The notes under the pieces were generated by a model, which ran no database searches, was not told where the DNA came from, and worked only from the letters and a program-made list of their open reading frames with translations. The position numbers and the translations under genes are program-made. Shown piece after piece: positions 12,746 to 27,300 of a stretch of DNA of 64,000 nucleotides. Every line of letters starts with the position of its first letter. Position 1 is the stretch's first letter. This DNA comes from Gorsachius magnificus (taxonomy: Eukaryota; Chordata; Aves; Pelecaniformes; Ardeidae), in assembly GCA_034008185.1 (NCBI GenBank), contig CM067082.1, forward strand, positions 104,837,311-104,901,310, read 5' to 3'.

Positions 12746-15700
12746 TAACACTACTTCTGAGTTGTTGCAAAAAGCTCCCACCCTTCCTGTGCATCTAGAA
12801 ACCTAGAGATTAAGATAATTTAATAGAAACACAGAAAAGCTGAGTCTGAAAATGTGTCTAATGATGTTCTCAGGCCTTATTTTTCTGAGAGAGGAGAGTG
12901 AGTTAATGCGACTGAGTAGGTATGGAGAGGAGTGAGGGCGGAGAGTTTGGGGGAATTAAGTAACTCTGCCAACTGCTCTGTTTTTGCCCCATAATCATTC
13001 AACTCAGAATATCAACTAGCTAGATAAATCGATCTTTCACTCCTACACGGCCTCTGAAGAATTACCTAAACCACTTAAATTTTTTTACTTATAATAGTAG
13101 CTTGGTTAACATGGTGTTATTCCACATTTATTCCACAGGGTTTGGTATTAATGGCATCTTTTCAGACTATGGTGTAAAACTATGGGTGCTGCAAAAGTAA
13201 TAGGAGGATCTTTGCCTAACTTCATCCCTGGAAACGTATACTAAAATCTGGAAGTTAATGAGCATCACACGCTGCTTACACACTGCTGCTAGAGACTAAG
13301 GCTTCTAACTCCCCTTGGTAAGGTCTCTGCAGGCTCATAACTTCAGTACAGCATCAGCCTTAGGCCACCAGCTGATGGATGTGTGGCTAATGCCCCGAGG
13401 TACACACAGGTGAGTGCAGGTGACACTCTTCAGTGAGTTAATGCTACCCAGTCTAGGAATGCCCAGTGCCACAAGCACGTCCTTAGCCTGCTGAGATGGC
13501 AAGTGACTCAGTTTTCAGGCTGAAGCTCAGAATCGGCACTCACAGTGGCTTAACCTAATGCGTTTCCTTTTACTTGGCCATCGCAGCGGGTTCAGAGGGC
13601 ACACGCAGTTGGTCAAAGCAGTTTAGCAAGCCAGATAAGTCTTCTGAAGTCCTTAAAACTCGGTGGTCTGTGCTCTCCCCTTCATCAGCTGACAACACAC
13701 AAGCCTGGATCTAATGCAGCGTCTGCTTTCAGGCTGGATCTGCGCTTCTTTGTGAAGAAGAGGGCAAGGACTTTTTAGGTCACTGAGAGACTAGCTAAAG
13801 TGAATCTGCTGCAGTGATTTAAAATTATATTGCCCCCAGCCACCCCATGTGCAGTGCCCTGCCGCCAGTCAGCACCCTCACAGCACAGCCAGCAGGAGCA
13901 AGTGCATCCCTGGGCATCAGCTGCTTCAGTGCAAAGTTCAGACTTTTAGCTTAAACTGCCAACAACGGTGGCTTTATAGGAAAGACACTGGGTTTTGTAC
14001 TACTGCAGCCAAGGCGTGCTCCTTACTGCCTGCTCTGTGGTGGAGGCAGAGAGGCAAAAGAAACTACTAGGACATTAACTCCTCCAGCTGATGCAGTGAG
14101 CCTCAACAGAGTTTGCCTGCTGTACCCTTATTTTTGTGGCTGACATTGGTAAACATGATAAACGTGATTCGCAGAGAAAGGAAACTCCTGCCTGAAGAGG
14201 AACATTGTACAAAACCAACTTCTTTAGAGGATCCGCAACTGTTAAAGAAAACAGTTGCCACAAGCAAATATTTAAAATGAGTTATTCATAGCCTCGAGGG
14301 GAAAGAGGGACTTTTCCTCTTCTATATTTAGAAGCTTTATAATTAGCACATTTAAGATGTGGGTGGGAGCTTAATCATCTGTTAACAAAAGCACTCAGCG
14401 TCTGTCCTTCAGTACTGGAGTCCCAACACGTCCATAGCTCGTGCAAGCCAGGACTATTCATCTCTGCTTCCCTGCAGGGCTCCTCTCACTAGCTCCTTTG
14501 GATGCGCAGAGAGAAAAAGCCACTTTACTGTGATGAAACATCCACCTCGTAACACGCACATTCTCACGCGTCTTTTTCTTTTCTTTCCTTTCCTGCCAGA
14601 CCTGGGCTTCTGACATTAGAATAGGTGTTAAGATAACACTACTAAAAGCCTGTTTTCATAGTTTAACAAACCAACAGTGAGACGAAATTTGGCCAAAAAA
14701 CCCAAGTCTGTCTATAGGTCAACTCTGGAAGATTCTTCCTGCTCTTTTGTTATCCATCAGTGAATCCATGGTTTCACTGAATGATATCCCTTTCCTTCCT
14801 TTTTCTGTAAGAGCCAACCACGATACATGCTTACTCCTTTTGTCCCCAAATCCTTCCAGCTCATCGCTCCAGAATCCCCAAGATTTCACCTCGGTGGCCA
14901 TGTCTAGGCAGGAGGATCACGAACATTCCCAGCTCCTGAGCCCAGGTGCCCTCTCTGGCCATATCACGGTGGCATAGCAGTTCGTACTGGGGGTAGGTGC
15001 GTCCCCCTGTGCATCACTCCCAGGGAGAGGAGGCTGGGGGCTCAGATCAAGCTAGATTTTCTGACTGATGGGATCACTTAAATAAATTGAAAATCTTCTC
15101 TCCCAGCAGCTCAATATTCTGAATCATGCAGTGCATTACCAATTAATCGTCACCATCACAGGATTAGTGATGCATTTACATTACGTTACCAAAGCCTATA
15201 TTAATAACCATGTATAAATCAATTCACAAAAACCCAATCTCACAGCACAGACTAAGGACCAGCATCTGTCAAAGCTCAGGATCCCGTGGGAGCCCCGACC
15301 AGATCTCAGAAATACATTGATATCGCCAGACTTCAAAGGGTATGATGCCATCAACTCCCGCTTAGTTTTTAATTCCTTAATTGAAACAGGAAGGCCAGCT
15401 TTCCTGCTTTCCTCACTCTCTAGTCAATAAAAAAAAATGAAGTTGTTTATTTTTTCTTCCACAGGGGCTGTTTACCAGAATACTGTGATAAGTTAAAAAC
15501 AATACAATCACTGAGACTAGTGACAGCAGAGAAGAAATGGTAAGTGGGTGAGGAAAGAAGAAAATATTTCATCTGGTACTTGAAATTTGATGGAGGCTTT
15601 ATGTGGGATTTTTAAAAAACAAGAAGAGTCATTTTAAATTGGACCCTGAACTACGTGGGGATGTAGTGAAATCATGAGAGGATGAGGCAGTCACTTGTCT

Positions 15701-17707
15701 CATTTTAAGTAGATTAGAAGAGTCTGCGTGCTCTGAAGCATGGGCATGTGAGGCAAGCTTACAAAGACAAGAAATGTTCACAACTTGAAACAGGTACAAT
15801 GATTTCAGCAGGAACAGAGATGAGATAGTTGAGAGGCACAACAGATTTGCAGCCAGAAGAGGAGGGGAAAACATTCACATCTTGGAAACAAGAAGTGCTG
15901 CTACAAAGTGGAAATGAACCTAGTGCTCAACTCGCAAGCAGTAAATAATGTATGTAAATAATTCAAGGTCAGAAAATATCTGCACTTATTTTGCCCAAGG
16001 AAAATGCTATTTTGATAAATTTTAGCCCATCTGGCTGACCACTGGATTTTACCAGTCTAGCTACTGAGTGTCCTAAACAACTAGGTAAAAAAGAAACTTA
16101 CAGCTTCATCTCCAAAATGGATTGCAATCATTAGGACATATGAATGATCAGTCAATGTCTCTTGTGTTGCCTCTGCTTTGCTGTGACCTTTTGCCACAAT
16201 AGGGCTCTTATCTGTGGCTTAACAACCAGTTTCCTGCTTGGTCATTTGGGGTCTAATGTATTATTTACCCAGTCTACCTGAAGCATAGCTGAAGAGGCAA
16301 TGTGTTTAAATTCTCCTTACAGAAAAGCCTCTGTTGATAGCACAGGCAGTGAGAAATTTCTTTCTTCTACAGCTCAAGGTATCTGCAATCCCTTCTCTAC
16401 CCATTTAGTAAAGAGTGGACAGAGCGTGGAGGTGTTACAGATGGGTGCTATGGATATGATCTGAGCAGACTGACGTTAGCAATGCTATTATACAATACGC
16501 TTTCATGAAAGCCAATGACCTTAAATTGCACTCGAGTCCAAATTCCGTCACTGTTCACACAGCCAGGATGCTGGGCACCAATTCCCTAGCAAAGCAGGGA
16601 TTCAAGTATGGGGAGGGGGAAGGTGGAAAGGGAGGTGGTATGAAGGGAGTTGCCCTTGAGATTTGCTCCTGCAGATAATGAGGATACAACTGACTTGACC
16701 TACTTGGCACCACAAACTCAAACCATGGCTTGATCTCATCTCCCAAGGCTAGTGTAAATGCAGCCACCTGCTGACCTTGGGCAGGAGCATTAGGCAGGAC
16801 CCTATATAGCTATGATGCTTTTATTCAAGCAGTAGCCTGAGAGGTGTATTAGTTAAAGGTATTTTATTTTCCACTGACATAAAGATGATCTATGATCAAT
16901 TGTCATGGCTTGCTCAAACTTTGAAAAACACCACTGGCTATCAGAAAAGGCAAGGTAACTGCTGTGTATCTTTCCATGACACAGTATGCACACCAAATGG
17001 GGAGAAAAAGCAGCATGGGAAAAGTTTGGTCTGCACTGAATACTGTACATGTAGAAAGGTTTTGAGGAAGACAGTCTGAGGTACAAGGATCTGCTGGGAG
17101 CACTGGAAACCCTGCAGGGACAGCTGAGCACTCCATCTTTGTTACCAAACGAGGTTTTCAGTAAGGCCAAATCAGAAAGGCAAACTCAAATTCAGTACTC
17201 GAACTGCCCTGTACTGGGCAATAGACTGGACTGGGATTTCAATGTGTTGGCATCTTAACTGCAAAAAAGTCAGCAAATGTTGTTCTAAAAACTTCTAAAA
17301 ATATAATTTCCTTAATGTAGATTTTGTACAAAGCCAGTACAATTACTGAAATCTTGAGGTTCTTCCTCTATATTTACTCCGTTTTCCATCACTCCTCAGG
17401 TAACAAAACAAATCAAAACAAAAACCCAACAAAAAACCCTGACATTGCAGTTGGTATGGATTTAGCTGAAAAAAAATATGAAGTAAAAGTAAAATGGGTC
17501 TGAAAATCTAACCCTTTGAAAAGAATACAATCTACTCCTCATTCTCCTTTTCCTTAGTACACAACAAGAAAATTCTCTTTGCTTCACACACATCACATTC
17601 TCAAGAAAAGTGCGTGCTCATAAAAATCCAGTTACAGGGAAGTACATTCCAGGAAAATGAAGTCCTGAGGTCTGAAAAGAATATAGAGCAGTTCGCAGTA
17701 TTCATGC

Positions 17708-17709
<2 letters not shown>

Positions 17710-17738
<29 letters not shown>
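17710..17738. repeat. A29 homopolymer
   Basis: An uninterrupted run of 29 A follows TTCATGCGT. No retrotransposon body was recognised upstream. Its length makes it polymorphic and error-prone in assembly. Confidence 0.95.
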
Positions 17739-17740
<2 letters not shown>

Positions 17741-19451
17741 ACTGTCAAATTACCATAGCGTATGACCTTTGCATATTTACTATTTGAAAAATACGTATGT
17801 ACTTAATCTGACCAAGTGTTGCTTTCTGGCTGGCCACTCCAGATGAGTTACGGAACATTTGGCTCTGAAATTAGTAAAGGTGATGACCTGCAAAGTACAG
17901 GATGGGTGGTACTTCAACAAGCCTATTCTGTAGCCTCTCCCACTGGAAGAGGTTGTGGCATTTACTGCACAATGGGATCGGAGGGGCCAGGAGGGAGGAA
18001 TACCTCCCCGCCACTCTGAGCACAGACGTGCTCCACAGGGTGTTTACACGGCACCACTGACCTCCGCAAGTCGGATGCCACTTCCTCGCTATTACAATGT
18101 CTCAAAAAAGGGAGCACATACGCAACCTTTCCTGTGCGTTCTTCAGTTGTATCCTGTTCATTTCCCTAAGAAAAGAGCTTGTGAAAACGAGTCATATCAA
18201 CAAGGAGCGTAAAAGGGAACAACAGTTCCTCTTGGAATAAGGTAAAGCAGAATTTTGCAGAGCACACATAGGGGCAATATTGACGTATTGTGTACGTAGG
18301 AAGCACATGATACGGTTAAACTGGAATTCCATTCCCCCAGTGGCAAAAAGCTGTTAGACCCTGGAAGAAACAAGCATGTTCAGATTAAAAACTTATTTTA
18401 ATCACTGCTACTATGTAAAACGAACATATTCAAATTCCACAGAAGCCAAATAGGCAGCTGTCCAGTTTGTTTCATGCAGGGTGGCTCTGTGATTAGTTAC
18501 AGTGTGCACGACGATGAGAAGGGGGGGGGGAATCATTCTTCATACCCTGGATTAAATATCAAGACAAGAAACATGGATTGGAATTACATCAGACCAGACC
18601 AGCCACGTGCATGAAGTCACTAAACAAATCTGCGTCTTGCCCTAAGCTCTAGTAAATCTATCAGACTGTTGCTTGTTATTGTTTGCCCCTCCAACCTTCC
18701 TCCCCCTGAACACAACCCACCCCCTCTGTCTGCTAGTAGACAGCTGGTGTGACGCAGAATTTTAAATCTCATGGGTTTGTGCCAGGCCCTCTCCTGTCTC
18801 TGGGTTACAGGCTGAAACACTCGGATTACTGTTGAACAAGCTTAAACATGGGGTGAAAAAATTGCTGCACAAAGATGCAGTGTTCCCTTTCCAAAAGAAG
18901 GTTCATTTCCCATCCCCACCTCCCAACCAGCCCCTCCTTCAGCACGCTGGTAGTTTTTAAAAATTATTCAAGCCTTTTAACGACACTACTTTGTGTAGCG
19001 AGTCAGGACTGCTATTGTTCTGACAGTGCCTCCTCATTAATAGACCAATTATTAAATGTCACCCTTAGGAAAAGGCAACATTTAAACTTCTTGTGAAGAG
19101 CAAATGCTCTTTTTCCAGGTTTCCCAGCACTCTGTGATTCTCCGGGAGCAGGGACCTTACAGAGCGAAGTCATCTGAACAACAATGGGTCTCTGGGATAG
19201 CCAGGACAAGCCTGTTTGCAGAGGAAAAGTGGTTTCACGGAGGCTCCTATCCTCAAAATTGCTGGTTGCAGTCAAGGCTTGGCACCTTCAGACTGCCTGC
19301 TCCTCTGTCAACACCATTTCTGCATTACTACAACACTACTGTCTGCAGAGAGTAAGGAAGGTTGTCCGTCTTTCCTTCCTCCACCCCCCCAGGCATGGAT
19401 GACACAGGTGTGATGGCACACAGCTGGCTCCACCAAATTAGCCATGAGGGC

Positions 19452-19489
19452 AGAGGGAAGGAAGAGAGGAAGGTGGAGAGGGAGAGAGG
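19452..19489. repeat. Purine-rich (GA) tract
   Basis: About 38 bases of G and A with a single T, made of GGAAG/GAGAG-type units. Confidence 0.85.
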
Positions 19490-22400
19490 CAGCATCTACC
19501 ACCATCTGCAGCTCGGAAAGGCTGCCCTTTGGTCTAGGCGTGGGAATTCCTTGCCACACAGGTAAACTTTGGGAGAGGGAACTGGGACGGACGGGTGGGT
19601 GGATGGGAAGAGGCGTTGAGCATGCATACAGAGAATGGAGGAGGCTGTGCAGGCTGTGCAAGATTTCTATTCCTTAAGGCCCTACTCCATGCTGTCACCA
19701 GCTGTCTCACAAGCATCTAGATGCCACAGCAACCATGACAGAGGGTGGTATCTTCAGAAGCCTCAGAAATAAAGATGTATTTAAATAGGCAAGTCCTGCC
19801 CTTTCCACATACCAGGTGCCACGGTTGCAACAGCGACTCCAGTCTTTCAAAGACTGGCTGCTGTAAGGGAGGAGCCAAGTTCCCTGCTGCTGCCCCAGAA
19901 GAGGAGCAGATCTGCCTCCAATAAGGTAAATAGGTAATTCAAAATGCAATTTGATGTTTCATAGATTGTGAGGCTATGTGGGACCATGATGATAATTTAC
20001 TCCAAGTTATTCATCAGATTTGCATAACTCAAGAATTTCATTCTTCTCCATTTGCAAGAAGAGATCTTCACTGTAGTCAAGCCAATTTAGAAACGGGTCT
20101 TCTTCACTGAGCATCTATACAAAAGCCTTTCTTTGCAAAGTACTTTCAAGAGGCTCTCTGTATGACATGAATGACATTTACACGTCCAGTCAAACTGCAA
20201 CCAAATCCGTAAGCTCTCTGCATATGGAACACCAGAGCAAGGAAGGAAAGAAAAGATGACCACCCAGACAACACTAATGGGAACACTAGGAGGGAGAATT
20301 TTGACTGGTGTTACAAGAATAATGTGGCCAAGATACCAAAGAATGTTCCCCCATCCTTTGAAGAAACAAAGCAATGGCCTCCTGAAGAAAAGACCCTCAA
20401 TTCACCTGAATGAAGACATGCTCAGAAGGTGACACAGAAGCAGTGTTTTGTGCAGCATTTATAACCAGAGGTGTTCTTGCAGCATCCAGGCTTTTCTTCA
20501 AGGTCTCCCATTAGAATCTGAGTGAGGCAAAAAATACTGCGCTACAGATTGGATGGCATTTTCAAATGCCTTTAAAGGCAGTCATTGTCCCTGTGATTTT
20601 CAGCAAAATTCAAACTCCGAAATTACTTGCATATATGTTGCACTATGAGCTATTTTTATCTGGAAGTAAATAAATCTAACAAATTTTTACACGTAGGGAC
20701 CTGAAGAACTCACAGGACTATCTCTTTTCCACCACCACCTTTTTTGTTTTTCTTTTTTAAAGTGTGCTCTGGTTCTCCTCTCCACCCTTTTTATGAGTCA
20801 GTATGCTCTTTTCTAGATGATCTCCCAATTCTCCCCTCCCAGCCTCAACCCCCACAGCTTCCTCTCCTTTCGCTTTTCAAGCAAGTCTGAAAAAAATGAG
20901 CTCTCCCATCTGACTGTAGCTGTCCCTGCTGCATCAATATATGTATAGGAGCATATTTAAATTGTGTATTCAGACTCTTTGCTTAGCAGACACCAGTAAG
21001 TGCTTACTGCTAGTGAATCCCAGAAAACCAGCTGCTCCACAGGAGGCATGGGAGGAAGTGTGATCTGAGCATCATTTACAGCAACCATCTGAACTGCTCA
21101 GCCTTGCATGGGGGTTTGTGCTCTACTTCTGCTCCTTTGCCCTCAGATGCTTGCTGTAGCTTGTGCCGTGTGCTCTGCAGGGACTCCCTGCGTGCCACAG
21201 CTGTAGCGCAAGGGCTCTATACAGCCTTAGCTGTTAAAAATTGCACAGATCTTATGTTTAACTTGTGCTAATCTTAATGTTGAAATGAGATTTGCGCCAA
21301 GCCAGGATTCGTGCTACAGATGGATATTGTGCAACTTTCTGTCTTGGCTAGGAGTTTTGTGCATTAATAGTATCTGTCCCTAGCAGTGTAAGAAATCACT
21401 CCCAGAGTGATGACACAGACCTACTAATAGCCATTCAAAGTGTCACATTAATAACAAAATGACTCCACCGCTTGACAGATACAGAAGAAAAGCATGGAAC
21501 TTATCGTACATGTCTATATGCATCTTGATAACTAAATTGTCTCCTACATCTCTCTCTCCAAGAAAGATTACGACAATCCTCTCCTGCTGCATGCCTGAGC
21601 TCACATGGACTTCTCCACCCAATGTTGCCAGTTGCTAGGCATGGAGGTCCTCTCAAAGAAGGCAAGGCAGACTGCTCTGACATGAACTGGACTCCTTGCC
21701 AGAGACACAGCCTTTCAAACCTCTTCTTGACAGCCATGTAGAGCTATGGGTCTCTGAGAGCTCTGCACCCCCCCCTTCTTGGCCAGGAAAATTCAAAAAT
21801 CCCCAGCATGGACATTACCAATTTTTTAGATGAATCCTGATTCCACTGATGTCAACCAGCTGAGTTTATTACAGCCAGTTTCACCAGAGTTTGAGCTGCA
21901 TTCTGAAACTACTGCAGAATTTTAATTCTGATTTCTTTGTATTTATAATCACACCTTCAAAATGAATCTGCTTTTCAAATATCCAGGAAAACTGCAGACA
22001 AATTTTGGCAGAAGCCTGGAGCAGTACTGAGTCTGCTGGATGAAGGACTATTGCTCAGCTACAATTCAAATTTAAGCACAAAGTTGAGTTTAAGACTGTC
22101 GGAGAAAATTTTGCACCGTCACGGGGCTAAACAACTCTTCTCAAACCATCAATTACTTGGAAAATTTAGCTTTTCAAAGAAAAACAAAAAAATGCTCCAA
22201 AGACCAGGGACTAGATTCTAATTTCACCCCTGCAAACGCATTAGTATCAATGAAGTCATTCTTTCCAGTACAGCACAGTTCAGGATATCAAAACCAGTCT
22301 TATGAATCCAAACAAGCCCTTCTAGAAAACCTCCACTTTATCCAAATCCCCAGTGTTTTGAGAGCAATTCAGATCTGTAGAGGTATGTTTCACAGCTGCT

Positions 22401-24284
22401 GTAGTGTTTTAATGGGTCAGCCCTAATACGTGAACCTCAGTCTTCCCTCACCTCCCAGTCAGGATCAGTCTCAGACCGTTTCTAGTGTTTTGAAGGGACT
22501 GATGTGATTTTTTGATGGAACAAGACAAGAGAGAATGGAGCAGGAAAATCTCACATGAATCGCAGGAAGAAAAAGAAACACACTAAATAAAAAGCCTTTC
22601 AAGGTCTGAGTTGGGTTTAATATAGTGTTTGAATCCACCAAAAGCTGGCAGATTAGGAGATGAGCTGGCCTGACAGCCTTTAAAACACGCACATACACAC
22701 GCAGAGGATTTTTCAGTGCTGTCTTCCCTCGGGTTTTATTTCTTTCTGTATGGATTCCTATCCCACCGAGACAGTTTTAAAAAAAATTCCAGAAAGAGAC
22801 TCTTAATTTCCTTTTGACCCAAGGTTTAAATTCATCTTCCCCAAAATAACTTTTTTTCACATCCTTGTTTCCTATGCAGGATTGAAAGCTTTATAGCAGT
22901 GATATTTGAAAAGCACTGAATTTAATATTACAAAGGGAGCCCCTTTCTTCTATGACAGACTTTGGCCTCCTTTTTATGACTGCTGAAATAAATAATTGCT
23001 TTTTGGGCTGCAGGTATGATTCATTTGTATGACCTCCAGAAGAATAAAAGCTTTTTTATGATTATAGCAAAAACTAGAGAGTGTATATTATTTCTTAGTC
23101 AACATTTTACTATTAAACATGAAGTCATCTCTCTTTTGCTACCTACAGGACTCATCTATTGATTTAAGAATCAAATAAAAGTCACTGGGTGGAACAAAGT
23201 AAGGGAAAGATTGTGGCAAAATGTATCAGTTTACTGAATTACTACACCTCCAAACACCTACTTTTTAATTAACTTTTTCTGCAGTTTGTTATTCTCTCCT
23301 CTGTCCATTTATCAGGCATGAGATTAGCAGCTGGCAGCACTTCTCCTGCTCCCCTTGCTCCTTCAAGGACTATACTACATGCAGTATAAAACAAGCTATT
23401 ACGGGTCAGTCTAATGGTAAAATTCAGCCCTTCTTCACACCTTGGGGATAACAGTATCATGGATCAACCAGACCCTGACAAACCTTAAAACTGATTGAGT
23501 CATTCATACCCACAGAGCCGCTCACCCAAACTAAGAATCTCTAGGCCATACTGGAGAGCTGCCGCCTCTGGTACGTACCCAGCACCTACTTGCTAACCAG
23601 TGAGACCTTCTTAATCCTTCTAGGAATCGTGACAACCACAGGAAAAGTGAAATTCAGACCCAAGAGGCCTACAGAGAGGTTTCCTGACATGGTTCTCTGA
23701 TAAATAATCCCTGCCTACGCTCATTAGGAAAGCCAGACAAGAAACAGGGTGGCAGCAGCTGTATTGAAATACATATGAAGGCAGCTCAGTTCTGCTCCCA
23801 GGGCAAACAGGGCTTCAGGTTAAACCTAGACCCTCATGAGGTTCAGGAGGACTGAAATCAAGACCAAAGACAGCCCAAGAGCCTCTCTCGCCTCCAGAAA
23901 AAAAATCAGCATATTCGTATTTTCCACTTGAAAACTAATTTACACATTTCCTAACAAAGTGGTGCTTTCTGAGGGGCTCTTTTAACCTCTAGTATCTGCT
24001 GCCAGCTAAAATATTTGGGGACAAAGCCCACTGTGTAGAGCGTGCCTCTGGAACTGAAGGGAGCTCTCTGTTTTCCTGTTTACGACGGCCCCGTAAATGA
24101 AAACGAAGCAGGTCAGGATACTGTCACTGGCAGGACCACCTGTTCTGTATGTGACATTTTTCAACTAAGGAAACCTAAAAATACCGTAGACTGCATACAG
24201 ATAAGACAGGGAAACAGATAACGGAGTGGTAGCACTCTAACACTTGCCAGATCGCCTTCAGTCACCAAGGCTCTATGTTTTCCC

Positions 24285-24345
24285 GTTGAAATCAGTTGCT
24301 GCGTCACCATTGACTTCAAGAACAAATCTGGATCTTACACAAATG
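24285..24345. repeat. Short ancient-repeat remnant (ATTGACTTCAA box)
   Basis: GTTGAAATCAGT...CACCATTGACTTCAAG, then ATCTGGATCTTACAC, resembles a widely dispersed decayed amniote repeat carrying CCATTGACTTCAATGG and GGATCTGGCCC blocks. Family assignment is from memory and uncertain. Confidence 0.4.
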
Positions 24346-27300
24346 TTTGCACTGGGACTTCTTCACTGTCGACAGGATGCGCAGTGCTTTGCAGAGGAAG
24401 CTGAGGATATGCCCTAAGTGCCAAAATATTGTTCCAGATCTTCAGCAAAACCATGAAGCTTTCAAAGATACTTTACGTGTGTTTCTATCTTCTTTCCCCA
24501 TGTGATTTCTTAGACCAATTCTACATTTACAGTTTTGAGCAGGAGAGTCCAAAAAGTGAGTTCAAAGTCAAGCATCCCATTTGAGTCACAGTTCAGAGAT
24601 CGCTGCCATTTGTAATGTTATTTTTGGCAGCATGAGGAAGTACTACACTGACAATGAAGGGATTTATTATGTATTTAGTAATTTAACATTATAATCCCAG
24701 CTACTGGGAAAAAGGTTAAAGTCCATTTTCTCTCCTTTCCTTCTGCAATGCTTAAAGCTTTGCAGGGGCACCAGCAGATGCCAGTGATGCTGGCACTACT
24801 GTAATAGCTAGAAACCAAGGTTTTATTTTTCTGCATAAAAGCAACCAAAATCAAACCAAAAATAGCTCCAAGCTGGGTCTTCAGCTACTGTAAACTAGCA
24901 CATCTCTACTGAAACTTGCAAAGCTCTTTGGATATATGCCTCTGCGTTCTTCAATTAGACATGACAGCTAATCCTAGTGTCGAAAAGGGCTTCACTGCTT
25001 TCTCTGAGAAATCAGGGGGTAACTGAAGCCACTCTGTGGAGCTTTAAGAGTCCTGATTAGCAGACAGGTGTTCACAGACCCGCCGCTAGGGGTCCAAGTG
25101 CAAAAACAAGAACACCCCAACACAGCCACCACTGCTCATACCTCCCAAGAGAAACCATCAGCTTGAAAAGCAACCATGCAGTCAGATTTTGAAATCAGGT
25201 CTCCAAGATCTGCTGCTAACAGTGCCTTGTAATGGGTCCCACCTCATCTCAACCAATACATTTTGCAGAGCAGAAGGCCCAAAGCTTAACAGAGTGAGTT
25301 ATTAGCAATCATAGGAGAGTGAACGGCAGCCTCACATGTAACTCATGGGTATACAGTGTCCAAGCCCAGAGCCGAATAAAGCACTTCTGAACAAAAGACT
25401 GCCTTATGGACAGGATCCATTGGGCAAGGAAGACAGAACAGAGCAAGAGACTCAAGACCCTTTTTCTGGCAGCAGCAGCTATTGAAAGCCATAAGCAAAT
25501 AATCAAACAATCAACACATCCTCAAGAAAGTTTCTTGCAGGCTGAGCTTCTCAGCCTTCATGGATGAGCACTGCTTGGGAATAAGAGGTGACTGTTCAAA
25601 GGCAGGCCCCAACTGAGGGAACGTATGGACATCCTCGCAGCCCAGCAGCAGCCAAGGAACGGAGGAGATCCACTCCCAGAGTAAACACACGCTCAGCAGG
25701 AGTGCATGTATACCCCAGCGCTGTGTAGAGGCGGCCGGCAACCCATTAGCAGCCAGGGAGCCAGAGTGTGTGTGTACTCGTGGGTTCGAGGAGGCACGGG
25801 GCAGTGGGGAGGCACCACCTGCGCCCAGCAGCCCTCCTGGGAGGCAGGCAGCCCTCCGGCAGCCAAGAGGGAAAGCCCTGTCTGAGATTATCCCTGAAGG
25901 GATGTGAAGCTGCTTCAGTCCGATTCATTTATGATGATGACGAAACTCCGAAGCGGGTCTGTTTCTAGGAGGTCCCCGCTGCAGGGAAAGCTGGTGCATT
26001 CCTTCCCAGCGAAGACAGGACCCTGATGGCTGCGTATGCGGTGCACACAGCCGTTCTGCTGGAATGAGCTCCTACAAGGAGAAATCTGGAGTAAACCTCT
26101 CCCTGACATTCCAGCATGACATAAGAAAAAAGGCAAAATTGCCAATTCTCAACTTTCAAGGTTTTCCCCAGAGAGTTTCATATACCTCTCATGGTACCTT
26201 TGCTCTGGAAACAGCTTATTCAGAAGCCTTTCATGAAAATTTATTAGTAATAAACCACTAAAAGATTCTTTCCTAAGCTCTGATTAAACCTAAATTAATA
26301 ACTAATAGGTCATCTATAAAAGACAACGTTTATTTCAAAGATCCCTGGTTCCAGACACCCAAATATTTTGCCACAAATTACTTACTGCCCAGTGAGGCAA
26401 TTTATCATGCTCCCTTAAACCTGAGAAAACACTACAGGTCCACTGACTTGATTTTCTTATAAATTGCTGCACAGAATCATTAATCCATGAATATGTATAT
26501 GTCAAGTAAAAACATTCCAGTAATGTTGTGGTATTAGTATTTGAACTCATTCGTAAACAGTAAAAGCAGAAGGAATCTGTGTATGGCCTAAGGACCATCG
26601 CCTCATACTGCTATGCTTACAAAGCAACCAGGCTGTCCTGACCAAGAAATGATATCTTGGAGAGATACATAAGGGAAAGCAGAAGGAAATCCTTCCACTC
26701 CACTCCAGAGGCAAATTCAATATCTTGTCTGGCTCTAACAGCAACATATGACTCATGTTGCAACAGACACCTGGCCTTCAGCCTCACAAAAAATCGTCCC
26801 TTTGCATGCCGTCCAGAAAACCTCCCTATTCCTTGAAAATACACACCCCATGCCCAAACCTCCAGAGGCCAGCCAGCCCACGGGACAGAACTGTACCAGG
26901 CACATGGCAAAAAAAGCCCTCACCAGACTTGCTTAAGCAGAAAACACACTACATTAGGGGACTCTGAAAAAAGCCTCAGCTTAACCACCCCTTTGCAGCC
27001 TTTGGGTTTCCATTCCCTGCAAACCAAGCAGGCCGAGATGCAGTGAAAATTAAGAGAGCCCCCTTCCCCACCCCCTGGAAAAGCCAGGTATTGCAAGAGG
27101 TGATGAATGTAGATTTGTCCACTGTTGTAAACACACCGGCTGGCACTGGGGGTGGGAAGATGGGGAGAAAGGTACCAGAGTTGCCACAGGTGAGGTCCGA
27201 CCAAGGAGATGTCCAACCCAACGCTCAGCACCTGAAACTGGTTAAATCATCACAGCCCTTCTCGTTTAAGAAGTGGTGTCAGGATCAAGTTACCTACTGG

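Larger units (their letters stand above)
12746..24284. other. Intronic stretch, simple repeats only
   Basis: No exon was recognised on either strand. The stretch includes A29 at 17710-17738, G10 at 18521-18530 and a purine-rich tract at 19452-19489. It also contains possible ancient-repeat boxes near 21843 (CCACTGATGTCAACCAGCTG) and 22244-22258 (GTATCAATGAAGTCA). Confidence 0.4.
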
